Shown piece after piece: positions 34,669 to 46,438 of a DNA stretch of 64,000 bases. Both the position numbers and the translations under genes were made by a program. Within the stretch, counting starts at the first letter, position 1, and each line of letters starts with the position of its first letter. This DNA is from Phlebiopsis flavidoalba (lineage: Eukaryota > Basidiomycota > Agaricomycetes > Polyporales > Phanerochaetaceae). A model generated the notes under the pieces. It was not told where the DNA came from, ran no database searches, and was given only the letters and a program-made list of their open reading frames with translations. The DNA is taken from the NCBI GenBank assembly GCA_035772785.1, contig JAOCPU010000082.1:31241-95240 (forward strand), read 5' to 3'.

Positions 34669-35878
34669 CTAGATACGAGAGCGAGTAACCAAGTGACGGG
34701 GGTATAAACCGGTAGAAGTAGCTGAAGATGTGAGGGCGCCGAGAGTCAGAACCAGCCAGGGGGCGGCGAGGTTCTTGCGGAGGCGAGAAGAGACAGCGGG
34801 GTCGCGCTGGGGAGGGAGGCGGGAGGAGGAACGCTCGTGAAGCGACCGGCCCACTTGGGGCGGCTGACGTTGCGCAGGGTGAGGGCTTGGGCGAAGCCGG
34901 CTACCTCGTCGTCGTCGGGGGGCGCGGAGGTAGTCGACACCGTACTCGCGCACCTCGAACAGGTCGAGCTTGATGTCGGCGTGCTGGTCGACGGGGGGAG
35001 AGAGCTCGTGGCACGCCTCGATGACGACAGATGGAAGGAATCGAGGGCTCGTCGGATGAAGACAAGGCTCTCCTGCGAGGCAGGCGCCTCCAGAATAGCT
35101 TCTCTCTCGTCCTCGCGAATGAATGAGAGACAGGACTGGAGGGCGAGAAACGTTCTCGGTGCTCCTTGCCCAGCCGCTGCGGTCGCGAACGCCATGTTTG
35201 AAAAGACTGGCCAAGGTGCATGCGATCGGCTCGACATCCGGGACGGTGTGGAAGCGGCCGATTTGGGGGGGATGTAGGGTATCTCCAGGGAAGAGACACG
35301 CTAGTACAGATAGGCCTGCCGTCCTGGATCATGTCGCGCTGGAGATCCCAGTAGTGTTCATGTTCGGCGCGATCCATGCCTTTGAGGAGGGAGAGATCGA
35401 CCGCGAAGGCGAGATGTAGTGCTGCGTGGTGAAGAAGTAGTACGCCCTTCTTGAAGAAGAGGATGTTCCAGAGCGAAGTGCCGAAAAGCCAGTGAGAGTA
35501 GGAACCAGATGTCTAATGGTAGCCGTCAGATTCACTCGCCGCCAAAGCACATATACTGCAGTACCGTACCAATTGCTTCTTCTTATTACCCCATTGCATC
35601 CACGCGCGCTTCTCCGAGTCGCGGTCGTGCAGAAGCCGAGGAAGAACCAGAGAACGAAGAGTGAGACTTCTCGATGGAGAAGGTTTCCATGCTAGAACGG
35701 CCGACAGTCCTCTTGCGGCTGAAGGCGGGAAGAATGTATACACCGTAGCCAACGAGGAGAAGGAAAGCAAGTGCGAGAACACCGAAGACAGTCGTCAGAA
35801 GACACGACGTGCTGAACGAGTGTGCGACGGAAGTCGCGGAGGGCCAGGAGGAGAGTGAAGTCGGGACTCGTTTGCCAT
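34669..35878 (-). CDS. Unidentified membrane protein
   Basis: Coding potential is clear from protein-like text continuing across frames, but I do not recognise the family. A start at 35878 gives MANESRLHSPPGPPR. It is followed in a shifted frame by a strong membrane segment TTVFGVLALAFLLLVGYGVY and a basic stretch with SRKRTVGRSSMETFSIEK. Downstream are SYSHWLFGTSLWNILFFKKG, a hydrophobic AALHLAFAVDLSLLKG, then DIKLDLFEVREYGVDYLRAP and VAGFAQALTLRNVSRPKWAG. A C-terminal hydrophobic run FSYFYRFIPPSLGYSLSYLG lies near 34670-34720. This suggests three or more membrane spans. The true frames need error correction. It could be an Agaricomycete-specific membrane protein. Confidence 0.45.
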
Positions 35879-36350
35879 GGTGGACTGGCTGAGGTATGAG
35901 GGACCGTGCGCGGGACGACTTGCAGTTGCCGGATGACTGTCGAGAGGAAGAGGATTCGAGCTCGACGTACATCGCCAACGTCGAGCCGCTTTTAACTCTC
36001 ATGAGGAGGTTGACTGGAGGCACACCACAGATTGCGGCGTTCAAACGAGGCGCAACCAGGAGCGTGGAGTCTAGATCACCCAGCCAATGGTTTGGTCAGC
36101 CTCATGATCATATGGAGGTTTGCTCTGGGTGTGAAGCTTTGAAGCCTCCCACCACTGAGGCAGATTAATCCAGGTCTCGAAAGTCTATTCCCGGGTGCAC
36201 CCACTGCGTCGATTTGGGTGTAAGTATTTTGTGTCCGGCATAGCCAAGTCCATTGGGAAGAATGCGTGTATCTGATGTTCGCTCAGGGTGTTTTTCTACG
36301 GAGGTCCAGATGTTCAGATCGTCACATTACGGTTTACACTCGATGTGACT

Positions 36351-36437
36351 GCCGTCCGCCGTCGATCGGCCAGCCGCCTATGGGATTGCAAAAGTACTGC
36401 AATCTCATAGGCGGGTGGCCGATCGACGGCGGACGGC
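36351..36437. repeat. Near-perfect hairpin (40-bp arms, 7-bp loop)
   Basis: The left arm 36351-36390 (GCCGTCCGCCGTCGATCGGC...) pairs with 36398-36437, with two mismatches in 40 positions. The loop is AAAGTAC. It lies 216 bp upstream of the retrotransposon. The flanks 35879-36350 and 36438-36652 hold no supported gene. Confidence 0.9.
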
Positions 36438-36647
36438 GGTTCAATCGTGTCCGACCCAATCCCGGGTGAAAATCGGGGTCGCTGTATTTTGAAGAAACTG
36501 GGCAGCTAAGCCTAATGATATCCGTAAGCGCCAGACTGTGTGTGAGAACAGCTAACCGTGAATCCCGTCCGATTCCAGGAAGTCAATGAGTCGGGACGAA
36601 AGCCAGAGAGCCGCGGCGCGCCATGACCAGCGCGCGCGTCGGGATGT

Positions 36648-36652
36648 GCTTA
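36648..36652. repeat. Target-site duplication GCTTA (left)
   Basis: The five bases directly before the 5' LTR equal those directly after the 3' LTR (46765-46769). Five bases is the usual duplication for Ty3/Gypsy integrases. Confidence 0.9.
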
Positions 36653-36975
36653 TGTCGGGATCCAGACCGACCGTATCGACTCTTCCGCTCTTTCGTTTTA
36701 TCCCGACTTAATTCTCTCTTTTAATTCACCCGTTTAATTTCTGATTACCTAATACATAACCCCAGAAAATCCATATGTTGCCTACGAAGTTTTCCTCTCT
36801 GTTATCCTGTGTTTGGCTACTATACAGTTCCAGTTCCTGTCCTGTATATAAGCCTACGAGTACACGTACATGTACCTCACGATTCCTGCGTGGAAATCAC
36901 AGTCTATTCCTGTTCCTTTCGCGTGGGATATCTCTTGTAGCGCCAGTGTGCCCTAATCCGGTCACGAGCGTTACA
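36653..36975 (+). repeat. 5' LTR (323 bp)
   Basis: Begins TGTCGGGATCC and ends GAGCGTTACA. It contains a TATATAAG promoter-like box at 36845. It matches the 3' LTR without base substitutions, and the differences are five short indels. Confidence 0.95.
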
Positions 36976-37146
36976 GTTTTTGAACACCAGACTCTTTTCT
37001 TCGCACTCTACACTCTACACTCTACACACTCTCTCGGGCGACCCTCGACTGGATCCATCGACGTCTGATCAAACGTCGACTTCCGCGTAGTCCGCCCCAC
37101 AAAAGGTTTCCAACGAAGCCACACTCCCCCTTTCGACTCTACCACA

Positions 37147-39995
37147 ATGCCTCGCGCCGTTCGCACCAAAAGCTACCACCTCCGCCACGGGCGGGGAGCC
37201 GTTCTCGCTACGCCGGCGCAAACCCATCCCAGGTGAGTTTCCTAACCCCTCCTCCTCCTCCTCCGCCGTCTCCCCCTTCACCCCCAAAAGTCGACGCCGA
37301 CGACGACGAGTTCTCGTTGTCATCGGTGCCGGCACCCGCGTGGACACCCCGCGCTTCCGCCGTCAACCGCTCCTGGACGCAGGTCGTTCAGTGAAGTGGC
37401 GGCCGGTATACCCTCTCAATGGTCTCGGGCCAGGTGGAGGAGAATTCAGGAGGCCTGTTAGGATCCCTGAGCGAGATGAGCACCGCCCCCGGCGGTGCCT
37501 CCGTATCTGTCAGTAGCACAAACAATAAAAGATATCAATCCTATGTCGAGGACATTGAGGACGAGGAAGCCCATGAGCTCTCGTAGTGATCCCCCTCCCC
37601 CGGAGGGTGGATTTTGGACCAAGGTCAACCATGGTAAGAAAAAGAAAAGCAACATCATCATCGAGGCGAGTGCCCGATGATGAGTTTAGAGGCCCCTGCT
37701 CCCCGTCGGGACAAGGGTAAAGGCCGCGCTACGCGCGATGAACAGCCTGACGAGGCTGAGACGGCTGCGGCCTTTTAGGCCACCAAGTAGCCCCGAACCG
37801 ACGAGACTGAGCAACGCTACATGTACATACCGAGAGCTCGGTCTGGAAGCCGGGGCGAAGGCCCTTCGAACATGTCTAAACGACAGGGGGAAAACAATCG
37901 ACCCCCGTAACTGGGGGGTGCTTCAGGCCTCGCACCAGACGAGATGGACCCGGAGATCCAGCGTGGTTTATTAGAGAGGTACTCTAATGGACAAGATGTG
38001 TCTATGCACTCGGGCGAAGACCCCCGAGCTTGACCCTACGTGACCCCGAGGCCCAAGCAGCCCTCCTGACTTTTTACTCTCAGCTGCTGCGCGAATAAGC
38101 AGCGCGACAGGCAGCGCGAGCACCGCGCACTGCCCCTGGAATCTCTATACACGATCGAGGCCAGGAGCCTCGCGCTCCCCCAGACGGCGGAGGCGCAATA
38201 CCCGCCGACCCCATCGGTAACACCGCGCCCCCGTGGCTGACCCTCGCATTGAGCGACTTGAGCACCACGAGATCGCTGCCCTGACGGCGGGGCTGTACGT
38301 GGCATGTGAGTGCCCGACCCGCCCGAGGTCGACTCCGATAGTGACGACGGCGAGAGCCGCCGTAAGGATCGCCCGCCGTGCTAAAAAAAGGCGGCCGGCT
38401 CAGCGCGCACGCGCCAAGTGCACCAGTTAAGATGTCCGCTAACCGTCAACGCGCCCGAGAGCCACCCAGCGCGGCGGACCCAAGGGTGCAGGCCATATGG
38501 CTAATGAGCCCCCCTGTCCATGGGATACCGCGTGAGCGCACTGGCGCCTGGTCTTGGGTGGTGGCGGGTGGGCGGGGTTTTCGAGCCGGCTGCCCCAAGT
38601 GGAACCACGTTGGCAGCTACCTTGGCAATGCTTTTGAGCATCTCCGGGCGTACGCGAGCGTGTCCGTCTCCGGCGGAGTGTTGGTCGTGGCCGCCGTCTG
38701 ACAACTCAGACAGCTCCCTCGTCGGGCTCTTCCTCGTCTTCGGACGGCAGCGGGAGATGACGCAGGCAGATCCTCGTCCGAGTCCTCTTCTTCCGACAGC
38801 GGCTCCGATAGTACGATTCTCGAGCAGTGACACAGCTCCGAGGACGAGGCGGCAGCGCGCCGTAAAACGCAAACAGAAAAAGAAAAATGCTAAGAGGGGC
38901 TCGAAGCGCTCCTCGAAGCGCGCCCGTCTCCCGGCTTTCAAGCCGCGTGAAACCTGAGAAATACAGTGGTAAGCCTGATGTGCAGGTGTTCCATAAGTTC
39001 ATCCAAGAATGTGAAGCCTACCTAGACGGGTATGACCTCGAGGCCGTCTCAGTACGCCTCCACACTGTTCGGCATTTCCTGACCGGTAATGCCTATTCGT
39101 TCTTCTATACCATGAAGAAGTTCTCTGCGGCCCCCGGCCAAATGGGACCTCCACCGGTTCTTTAGCGGCCTGTTCAACCATTGTTTCCCGGTGGATTTCC
39201 GCCTTCGCCAGCTGACCAAGCTGCGCGAGCTGGTCCAGGGCCAGAAGTCAGTTAAGAACTATGTACACGAACTGAAGACTCTCTACCTGATGGCTGGCGT
39301 TAGTGTCCGACGCGAGAAAGTGCTGAAGCTGTGGAACGCCTTAACGGCTCCATTCGCAGGGCAGCTGTGGCGCTTCCAGTACTCGCCAACCACGTCCTCT
39401 TGGGACGAGGTGGTCGAAGCCGCTACCAAGCTTTGAGCTGGGGGGAAGCGGCCGTCGACGGTGACCGATCGTCTGGCCTTCGCCGCGGCGGCGGGGATCA
39501 CGAACCGCAGGGCAGCAGCTCTGTTCGCAACCGGCGCGATCGCGGAAGAGCGTCGCGGCGGGATTCCTCCTATCGGCGGGCGGGACCATGGGTCGAATGG
39601 GCGGCGAGACGGTAGCGTCCGATCCGCCGCCGTGGCGGTATCCTGCGACTCCGGGCCACCGTAGCTTCAAGGGCCGAGTCGCTCTGCTGGGACCTCTAGA
39701 CCTAATAAGATGTCTGATCAGAAACGTGCTCAGCTTATAGCGGACGGGAAATGCTTCGTCTGCGAGGAGACTGGTCACCTGTCTCGTAACTGCCCTAAGA
39801 GCAACAATGCACGGTTCCAGCCGGCCGGGTCGTCCTCCCTTTGGCGTAGGCGTACACACCATCGGCATCGACGTCTCCAACGTCGAGCACCTGCGGGAAC
39901 TCGCACAATCAGTTCCGTCTGTCGACGCTCTGAATTGAATTGCAGCTTACCTCGAGGACTGGTATGGGGACGAGCGGAGCGATGATGGAAGTCGC
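37147..39995 (+). CDS. gag: gag region of the Ty3/Gypsy element
   Basis: Structural protein that packages the element RNA in virus-like particles. An ATG at 37147 (MPRAVRTKSYHLRHG) is a candidate start, followed by a long Arg/Pro/Asp-rich region with many frame breaks. The capsid-like domain is readable at about 38945-39435: KYSGKPDVQVFHKFIQECEA, FLTGNAYSFFYTM, FFSGLFNHCFPVDFRLRQL and LVQGQKSVKNYVHELKTLYL. A CX2CX4HX4C zinc knuckle, CFVCEETGHLSRNC, sits at 39752-39793 and is the nucleocapsid motif. Start, end and the gag-pol junction cannot be fixed because of the indels. Confidence 0.8.
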
Positions 39996-41059
39996 TCGCC
40001 TGCTCGGTCGTCTCAGCCTGGAGGACTCCGTAGGGTCCGAGGGGCCCTCACTGATGGTCAATGAGCACCACTCTGTGGCGTGCCCGCCTCTTGAGCTGCC
40101 GCTCACCACTGCCGAGGGCCGTCCGCAGGTGCGCGTCGACGACTCTACGCGGAGCAGGCGTCGGATATCCTGCGTAGGCATATGCCGTTCTGCTGTTCCG
40201 AAGTTGGGATGGAGCGTCATCGTGGAGGCGACAACCCTCTGGACCGTCTGCTGCGTGTAACCGCGTGGAAGGCGACCGGTACGTCGTCATGGGTAATTAG
40301 CGAGCCGGTGCCGGATATCCTGGTGCCAGGCGAATGGACTGCGCAATCCAGATTTTTCAACCTCCCTCGGTGGTATCACCCATGCCGTAGCCACTGGGCT
40401 CGGCCATCGCTGAGTGCCAGCGTCGCATCCGGGGTGAGCGCATGGGAGATAGCCTGGTCATGGGCTTGCAGAGTTTCCTCGAGCGCGAGGTACCTTACCC
40501 CGCCTCGTGGCGACGGTTCATGGGGTCCTCGGCTGCCCCGTGAGCGGTTCTCGTGTTATGCAGACCCGAGGACGATGAAGCGATCGTCGTCTACGACGGC
40601 TATCTGTTTGCGTCAAGCTATATTGCGCGGTCCTTCTTGCTCAAACCCCAAGTTTGATGCGGCTAACGCATACGCCTTGGCCGTCCGAGAGGGGTTCGAG
40701 AGCCCTTCCGATTAACTCGAACTCGGAGCTCGACGGCGAGCTCAGCGGCAGCCTGTTCGACCAGTCTTCGACCCCGGTGGGCAGCCCTCCTGAGGGCCCT
40801 CTGTTCCTGCGGGATGGGATGAGATGGATGAGATGCCCGGTCTTATCGAAGACCCTTCCGACTTTGAGTGTGGATGATATGGAGGGCGAACTGAGCACCC
40901 TCTTCGGATACGATGGAGACGATGAGTGTAGTTTGTCGGCTCTCGTCTGTTGCGCCCGCTTCCGTATCACGGCCGTCGCGGTCGTGCCGAGGCTACACGG
41001 CCCCACTCTCGAACGCACGGCAGCTACGCTGCGGGACTAATGACGTGCCGGCGTCGCGT

Positions 41060-41365
41060 GCCGGACCCAATTTGTGGTGGCCCGGTGAGCATTAACGGGC
41101 GGCCCGCTAGGGCGTTGCTTGATAGTGGCTCGTCGGCTGACTTCATCAGCACGAAGCTGACCTCGTCAGGTCGGTATCGTGCCCGTCGAGCTGGCTAAGC
41201 AGCTTCCGCTGCACCTGGCAGTCCAGGGCTCCAAGGCCAAGGTCAGCATGGGCTGCTGTGCGCAGTTTCAGTACCAGGGCATCAACTCGAAGCGCTACTT
41301 TGATGTGGCTAACCTTCTCAACTATGACCTGATACTGGGAACTCCGTTCCTGTACCAGAACACAG
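41060..41365 (+). CDS. pol: Retropepsin-like aspartic protease domain of pol
   Basis: Cleaves the gag-pol polyprotein. INGRPARALLDSGSSADFIS contains the catalytic Asp-Ser-Gly (GATAGTGGC at 41121). After a frame break come VPVELAKQLPLHLAVQGSKA and DVANLLNYDLILGTPFLYQ, the family's closing ILGxPFL motif. Confidence 0.85.
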
Positions 41366-41639
41366 TGTGTCGCTGGGTTTCAATCCGACCACTGTCGTTG
41401 ATCGGGAAAAGCGATTACACCCCTGCCTCTGGAAGGCAGCGGGATCCGTTTGCTTGGAGTCTAGAGCCGCGGATCTGTACGAGGATCGCGTAGAACTCGC
41501 GCGCCAGTTTCTGCGCGACTACGCGAGGCCGATCGCGAGCAACGATGCTAGCGACACCCCGCTGCCTCCCCTGCGGGAGATAAATCACCAGATCCCCTTA
41601 CGGGACCCCGTCCGCGGGTAAATCCCCTGGAGACCGTCT

Positions 41640-42330
41640 AAGTGTCCGACGCTCTGCGAGACCTTGGGCCAAGAAACGGATGCTTACCTCAAGACCGGTC
41701 GCTGGCGTAATGTCCAGCGCCGTAGTACATCTCCGATGTTGTTGCTCACTAAGCCAGGCACGGGTAAGCGTGGTATCGCCCCGCGGGTTGCGCTGCGTCT
41801 TTGACCTCCGTGAGCGGAATAAGAACACCGAGAAGGTGTCCTCGCCTTTACCTGAATATGGAGGGGATCCTTCGGCGCGTGTCCCAGAAACCGTTTCCGG
41901 TCCTCCATGGATGGGAAAGACATAAAACCTATGAATGCATCCGGATCGAGCCCGAGCATGTTGAGCGGGCGGCCATGACTACTCCTGATGGGAACATGGT
42001 TAGTTTTGGTTCTGCAGCAGGGAGACTGCAATGCAGTAGCTACCTACCAGTCCCTGATGAACTTTCTGTTTTGGTCCTTACATCGGGGTGTTATGGATGT
42101 CTACTTGGATGACATCATAATCTACTCCGACACTCTGGAAGAACACATTGAGCATGTCAAGAAGATCATAGATATTCTCAAACGGGAGAAGTTGTACCTT
42201 AACGCGGACAAGCTGAAGTTCTTGTGCTCGGAGTTGAAAATCCTTGGTCGGCGCATTGTGGATGACAACGGGATTCGGATGGACCCCGATAAGGTTGATA
42301 CAGTGTTTGGCCTGGAAGGTGCCGACAAAT
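41640..42330 (+). CDS. pol: Reverse transcriptase domain of pol
   Basis: RNA-dependent DNA polymerase. Early motifs are damaged but traceable (ALRCVFDLRERNKNTEK). The active-site box is intact as VYLDDIIIYSDTLEEHIEHV, with the catalytic Asp pair at 42108-42113. The thumb-side ILKREKLYLNADKLKFLC follows, then GIRMDPDKVD. Confidence 0.9.
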
Positions 42331-42399
42331 AAGGAGCTGTTGCGGGGCTTCCTGGGGTCTGTTGGTTACTTGGCCGACGACATTGGGCTGGTCCGTATC

Positions 42400-43010
42400 C
42401 CTATGGGTGTGCTGACGGAACTGACGGCAGTGGACCGCTGCTTCCGTTGGGAGGGCCTACGCACCAGCGCGCATTCGACGAGATTAAGCATCTCGTGGAT
42501 ATTCACCGTTCGCAACAGCCGATACCCTTTGGATTACTCGGCGGGTTTGCTCGCGCCCTTTGGTTGGTGACGGACGGCTCTGTGAGCGGCGTCCGCTGGT
42601 GTGGTTTCGCAAGGGGCTGACCGCCGTACCGCACGCGTCGCTGCGTTCTTCTCGGCCAAACTGTCCAGCGCGCAGGCTAATTATCCCGTGCACGAGATAG
42701 AGATGTTGGCCGGCGTGGAGGCAATGCGCCGGCACCGCGACATCCTGCTGGGTTGTCACTTCACGTGGGTGACGGACCACAAGGGGCTAACTCACCTGCT
42801 GGACCAGAAGTCCTTGTCCGCGCGGCAGGCGCGCTGGATGTTTGAGCGGATCTCGGAGTTCGACTTCAAGGTCGAAGTACATTCCGGGGCCCGAGAATGT
42901 TTTGGGCCGGACGCATTGTCGCGAATGTATGCGTTCGACGCACCGGGAACTGTGCGCGCGCCGTCAGAGTATACGCAGCATGACGACGACGACGACGACT
43001 TACCGGCAGC
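42400..43010 (+). CDS. pol: RNase H domain of pol
   Basis: Ty3-type RNase H that degrades RNA in RNA-DNA hybrids. VTDGS (about 42568) gives the first acidic residue. The long frame from 42601 carries FFSAKLSSAQANYPVHEIEM, CHFTWVTDHKGLTHLL, QARWMFERISEFDFKVEV and DALSRM, in family order. Confidence 0.88.
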
Positions 43011-43779
43011 TCCTGAGCTCCGCGGCGGTTTCATTGCCGGTCACGTTGGGGCGGAGGGCGCGGCGGTGCGCAACTGCGCACTCAGGCGCCTCGTCGCAGC
43101 ACGCGCGTGTCCCAGAGGGTGCCGCCGGCGGAGACTGGGCGGCCGGAGACGTCGCGCGAGTTTTCGCGTCGTATTCGTAGGGTCGTTCTGCACGTGGTCC
43201 GAGACCAGCTGCAACGATAGGGTAAAAAAAAACGAGAAAGAAAAAGGCGCGGGCGCTGGAGCTGAACGGACGGAGCGGCGCGGGGCCTCAGGAGCGCGAC
43301 GTTTAAACGTGTAACGACGACGCCTCACCCCGAAAAGGCCATTCCTTATTCATCTTCTTCATTTTCGCCGACGTCCCGGTCCGCGGGCTCTGACCTGGTA
43401 GGGCGCGGGGCTTGGCGCGAGTGTCGCGCGTGGTGCGTCGGTCGTCGACGAGGCCATAGCGACGTTGGTCGTCAGGGTGAAGCTGGGGGCGTCTGGGGTA
43501 AACCCCGCCTTTTAGTGCCCCTATGATAGGCCATGCAAAACCACCCGACGATTCGCCGCCTGCTCTCGAGGCTCTGGCGCCCGAGAGCGAGCTACTGGAC
43601 CTCCTGCGTGCGCAGGAAGGCGGCTTCCATGTGCCCGACCTGGTCCGTGGCAAAAAAAAAAGTACGGCCAGGACGCGTTCTTTTCCACCATTCTCGAGAA
43701 CCCTCGGCCATCACAAGAACTTCCACGTCGTCGACGGACCTCATTATCATCAATGAAGGCGGACGCGAACGCCTTTGCA

Positions 43780-44920
43780 TCCCCCGACGTTAGAGTGGGC
43801 TCACGTATCTGTCTGCGCGAGCATAATCATCTCTCACGCGCACTCTCTGCTGGCCCACCTTGGATCTGTCAAGACTCTATGGCTCCTCCGCGACATGTCT
43901 GGTGGAAGTCCATGGGCCAAGACGTACTCAAGTTCTGTGAGACCATGCACCACTGTAAGCGGAGCAAGCCCAGCTAATCAAAAGCCTTACGGCCTGCTTA
44001 ATCCGCTGCCGGTGCCTAGTACTCCTTGGGAAGCTATCGGCATCGACTTTTGTCGGACCCCTTTTCCGATTTCCGAGGATCGCAACAGCTCGTTCGACTC
44101 GATCACAGTGGTCATCTGCCTCCTCACTGGCAATGGTCCACCTTAATCCCTAGCAAGACCACGTACACGGCCCGAGAAATCGCCGCCGAGCTGGTCTTTG
44201 AGCACGTATACAAGCTCCATGGGGATTGCCGCGTGCTATTGTCAGTGACCGCGACGTGTTGTTTCACTAGCATTTTCTGGGCTCGCCTGCACGAGTTACT
44301 CGGTGTCGAGCTTCGAATGTCCAGCAGCGCGTACCATCCCGAGTCCTGACGGGTCAACAGAGCGAGCTAACCGCACCGTGACGCAGATGTTGCGTCAGTG
44401 CATCCACCCTAATCAGAAGGACTGGGTGGCCAAGCTACCCGCCATCGAGTTTGCAATCAATTCCGCCCGATCGAACTCCACTGGCTATGCACCGTTCTTC
44501 CTAAACTCAGGACGGATGCCCCGCTCTATGATCTGGGAGCACGCCACTGCGGATGAATACCCAGGGGTGCGCGCATATGCTCAGAAAGTTTAAGTTTGCG
44601 ATTAGTCGGCCCATGACAGCATTTCTCGCCGCGCGGGTTAAGCAAACCAGGGACGCCAATAGGAAGCGTCGCCCCTCTACCTTTCGTAGAAGACGATCTG
44701 GTCTACATCTCGACCAAGAATCTCCCTCGACTCGCTGCCCGGGGGTTAGCCCGTAAACTCATACCTAAGTACTTGGGCCCTATCGTATCTCTAAGGACTA
44801 CAAGAACAACTCGTATCAGATTGAACTTCCTTCGGACCTTCGACGCCGCGGCATTCACAACGTGTTTCCATTCGTCGCTGCTCCGGATGCATGCCCCTAA
44901 TGACGATCGTCGGTTTTTCC
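43780..44920 (+). CDS. pol: Integrase domain of pol
   Basis: Inserts the cDNA into the genome. The HHCC zinc domain is seen as HNHLSHALLAHLG-like text, with FCETMHHCKRSK at about 43935-43970. The catalytic core has IGIDFCRTPFPISED (first Asp), the second Asp region in shifted frame near 44235-44270, and GSTERANRTVTQMLRQCIHP, with the Glu in STERANR (about 44352). KLPAIEFAINSARSNSTGYA and PFFLNSGRMPR follow. The C-terminal part is frame-broken. Confidence 0.9.
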
Positions 44921-45180
44921 GGGACGGCTGGCCAGCCAAGTCAGCGAACTCGAAGACAAAGACAACGAATGGGCGATCGACCGGTTTGCCTCTCACCGCG
45001 GATCGGGGTCACTCGCCCTCTTCGAGGCCGTATGGAAAAGCGGAGACCGCACCTGGGTTCCCTACCCGGCGGTTAACCATCTAGGTGCTATGATCGAATA
45101 TCTCAGTGCCGCCGGAGTCAAGTCTGTAGACGACTTACCCGAGGGGAGTGGAGCGCCTCCCGCGGATGACCCCCAAGTGT
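44921..45180 (+). CDS. pol: Chromodomain-like C-terminal segment of pol
   Basis: In the plus frames, EWAIDRFASHRGSG and ALFEAVWKSGDRTWVPYPAV are followed by NHLGAMIEYLSAAGVKSVDD (45070-45130). The pattern of an acidic first strand, W-K-x-G-D-x-T-W and an Asn-rich end resembles chromodomains fused to chromovirus integrases, which direct insertion to marked chromatin. Confidence 0.6.
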
Positions 45181-45502
45181 ACTTGGGTGCTGTCCGCTTC
45201 GCCTCCCCGCCCGCGCCGCTTGCCTATAAAGGCGGCCGGGGGCCGTCGGGTACCAGACCAGCCGCTACGTGACTCGGTCTCGTCCCTCACGGCTACACCA
45301 CTCGCGCTCTCCGCCTTCCTCTCGCATCCCTCGTCCTCGACTAACCGCTCGCCATCGCCGCACCTCCGACTCGCCGACTGATCACGTTCCCCGGCTACCC
45401 TCGACCTTCAGTCTCGCGCTCAGTCCGTGCTGCTCGCCGCCGTCGATCGTTCCAAGCCCGCGCCATTATCATCGCAGTCGTCGCGCCGCCATCCTACTCA
45501 CT

Positions 45503-46300
45503 ATGCTCGGCAACGCAGTTCAATGGCACGACACCCTCTCCATCTTACCCGGAGGCAATGTTGTGCGCGTCATGTGCGACCCGCGCGACGGCGCTTTCCC
45601 TCTCCAATTCTCGAACGACTTCGTGCACGCGGCGCTCAACTTCGACCGCGAGGTACGCCGCGGCCGTTGGACCCGAAAAAGGACGATGCCCGGCGGGTAC
45701 CGCGAATTCGCTCGCGCCATCAATGCAGACGAGCGCTGCCCCTACCACCTCTGCGAGTTTCAACGACGACAACGCTCCTGTCGTCCGGGCGTGCCGCCCC
45801 CGGCTGACTTCCTCCCTCGCCTCGCGCACGCCGCTCCCCCGCCTCCGGACGCCGAGGCTCGTCAGCGGGGCGCCGCCGTAGCGGAGCAGGCCCTGTACGA
45901 CTACGCCTTCCATCAGCAGCGCCAGGCCAAGCGTCGCCTCGAGTTCAAGGAGGAACGACAGCGCCAGGCCCCGCGAAAAGCACCAACAACTGATGCGCGG
46001 CCAGTACGATTGTCGCCCAGGACTCTCGCAGCAACGAGCCCGCCGAACGCGAACGTTTCCTCGAGCGCGACGAGCCCGCTGGCCAAAAAGTCTAAGACTG
46101 CAGCCAAGCCCAAGGAGCCCACGGAGAAGGGTTCTCGGGGTCCCCCCGGCGGTGCCGTACCAGCTCTGCTCGCAAGACCGCGGTCGTCGAAGAAAGCCTC
46201 CTCGTCCAAGGCTGGCGACAAGTCTTCGGGCGGCAAGGACAAGGCTACCGAAAAGCAGAAGGAGAAGGAGGTGTCCAAGAGTACGGACATGGTGGGTTGA
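45503..46300 (+). CDS. Additional ORF between pol and 3' LTR
   Basis: The longest unbroken frame of the element: it is open from 45269, and the ATG at 45503 gives 265 residues ending at TGA 46298-46300. The N-terminal half is folded-looking: MLGNAVQWHDTLSILPGGNV, VRVMCDPRDGAFPLQFSN and DERCPYHLCEFQRRQRS. A central Ala/Arg-rich helix-like part contains EQALYDYAFHQQRQAKRRLE. The C-terminal third is rich in Lys and Ser (KKSKTAAKPKEPTEKGS, KEKEVSKSTDMVG), as in nucleic-acid-binding tails. A one-base change near 46300 would extend it to an acidic end, SLPYLDDDDAPMK, at about 46407. No family recognised. It has its own AT-poor leader and is sense-oriented. Confidence 0.6.
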   Translation: MLGNAVQWHDTLSILPGGNVVRVMCDPRDGAFPLQFSNDFVHAALNFDREVRRGRWTRKRTMPGGYREFARAINADERCPYHLCEFQRRQRSCRPGVPPPADFLPRLAHAAPPPPDAEARQRGAAVAEQALYDYAFHQQRQAKRRLEFKEERQRQAPRKAPTTDARPVRLSPRTLAATSPPNANVSSSATSPLAKKSKTAAKPKEPTEKGSRGPPGGAVPALLARPRSSKKASSSKAGDKSSGGKDKATEKQKEKEVSKSTDMVG

Positions 46301-46438
46301 TGAAGACACCGCGACGGCCCCTGAGTGCCCCGGTCTCGACGGAGAAGGAGTCGACGACTACCAGCTCTTTGCCCTACCTCGACGACGACGACGCTCCCAT
46401 GAAGTAGGGACTCTGTGCTACAACGTCCGGAGGGCGTA

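Noticed and set aside
37010..37035. Short tandem repeat (CTCTACA units) as a possible microsatellite or array
   Set aside because: Only about four imperfect units, within the retrotransposon leader; no spacer structure, so not a CRISPR or satellite.
45545..46309. 254-codon minus-strand ORF in the retrotransposon
   Set aside because: Antisense shadow of the sense 3' ORF. Leu/Arg-rich composition without motifs.
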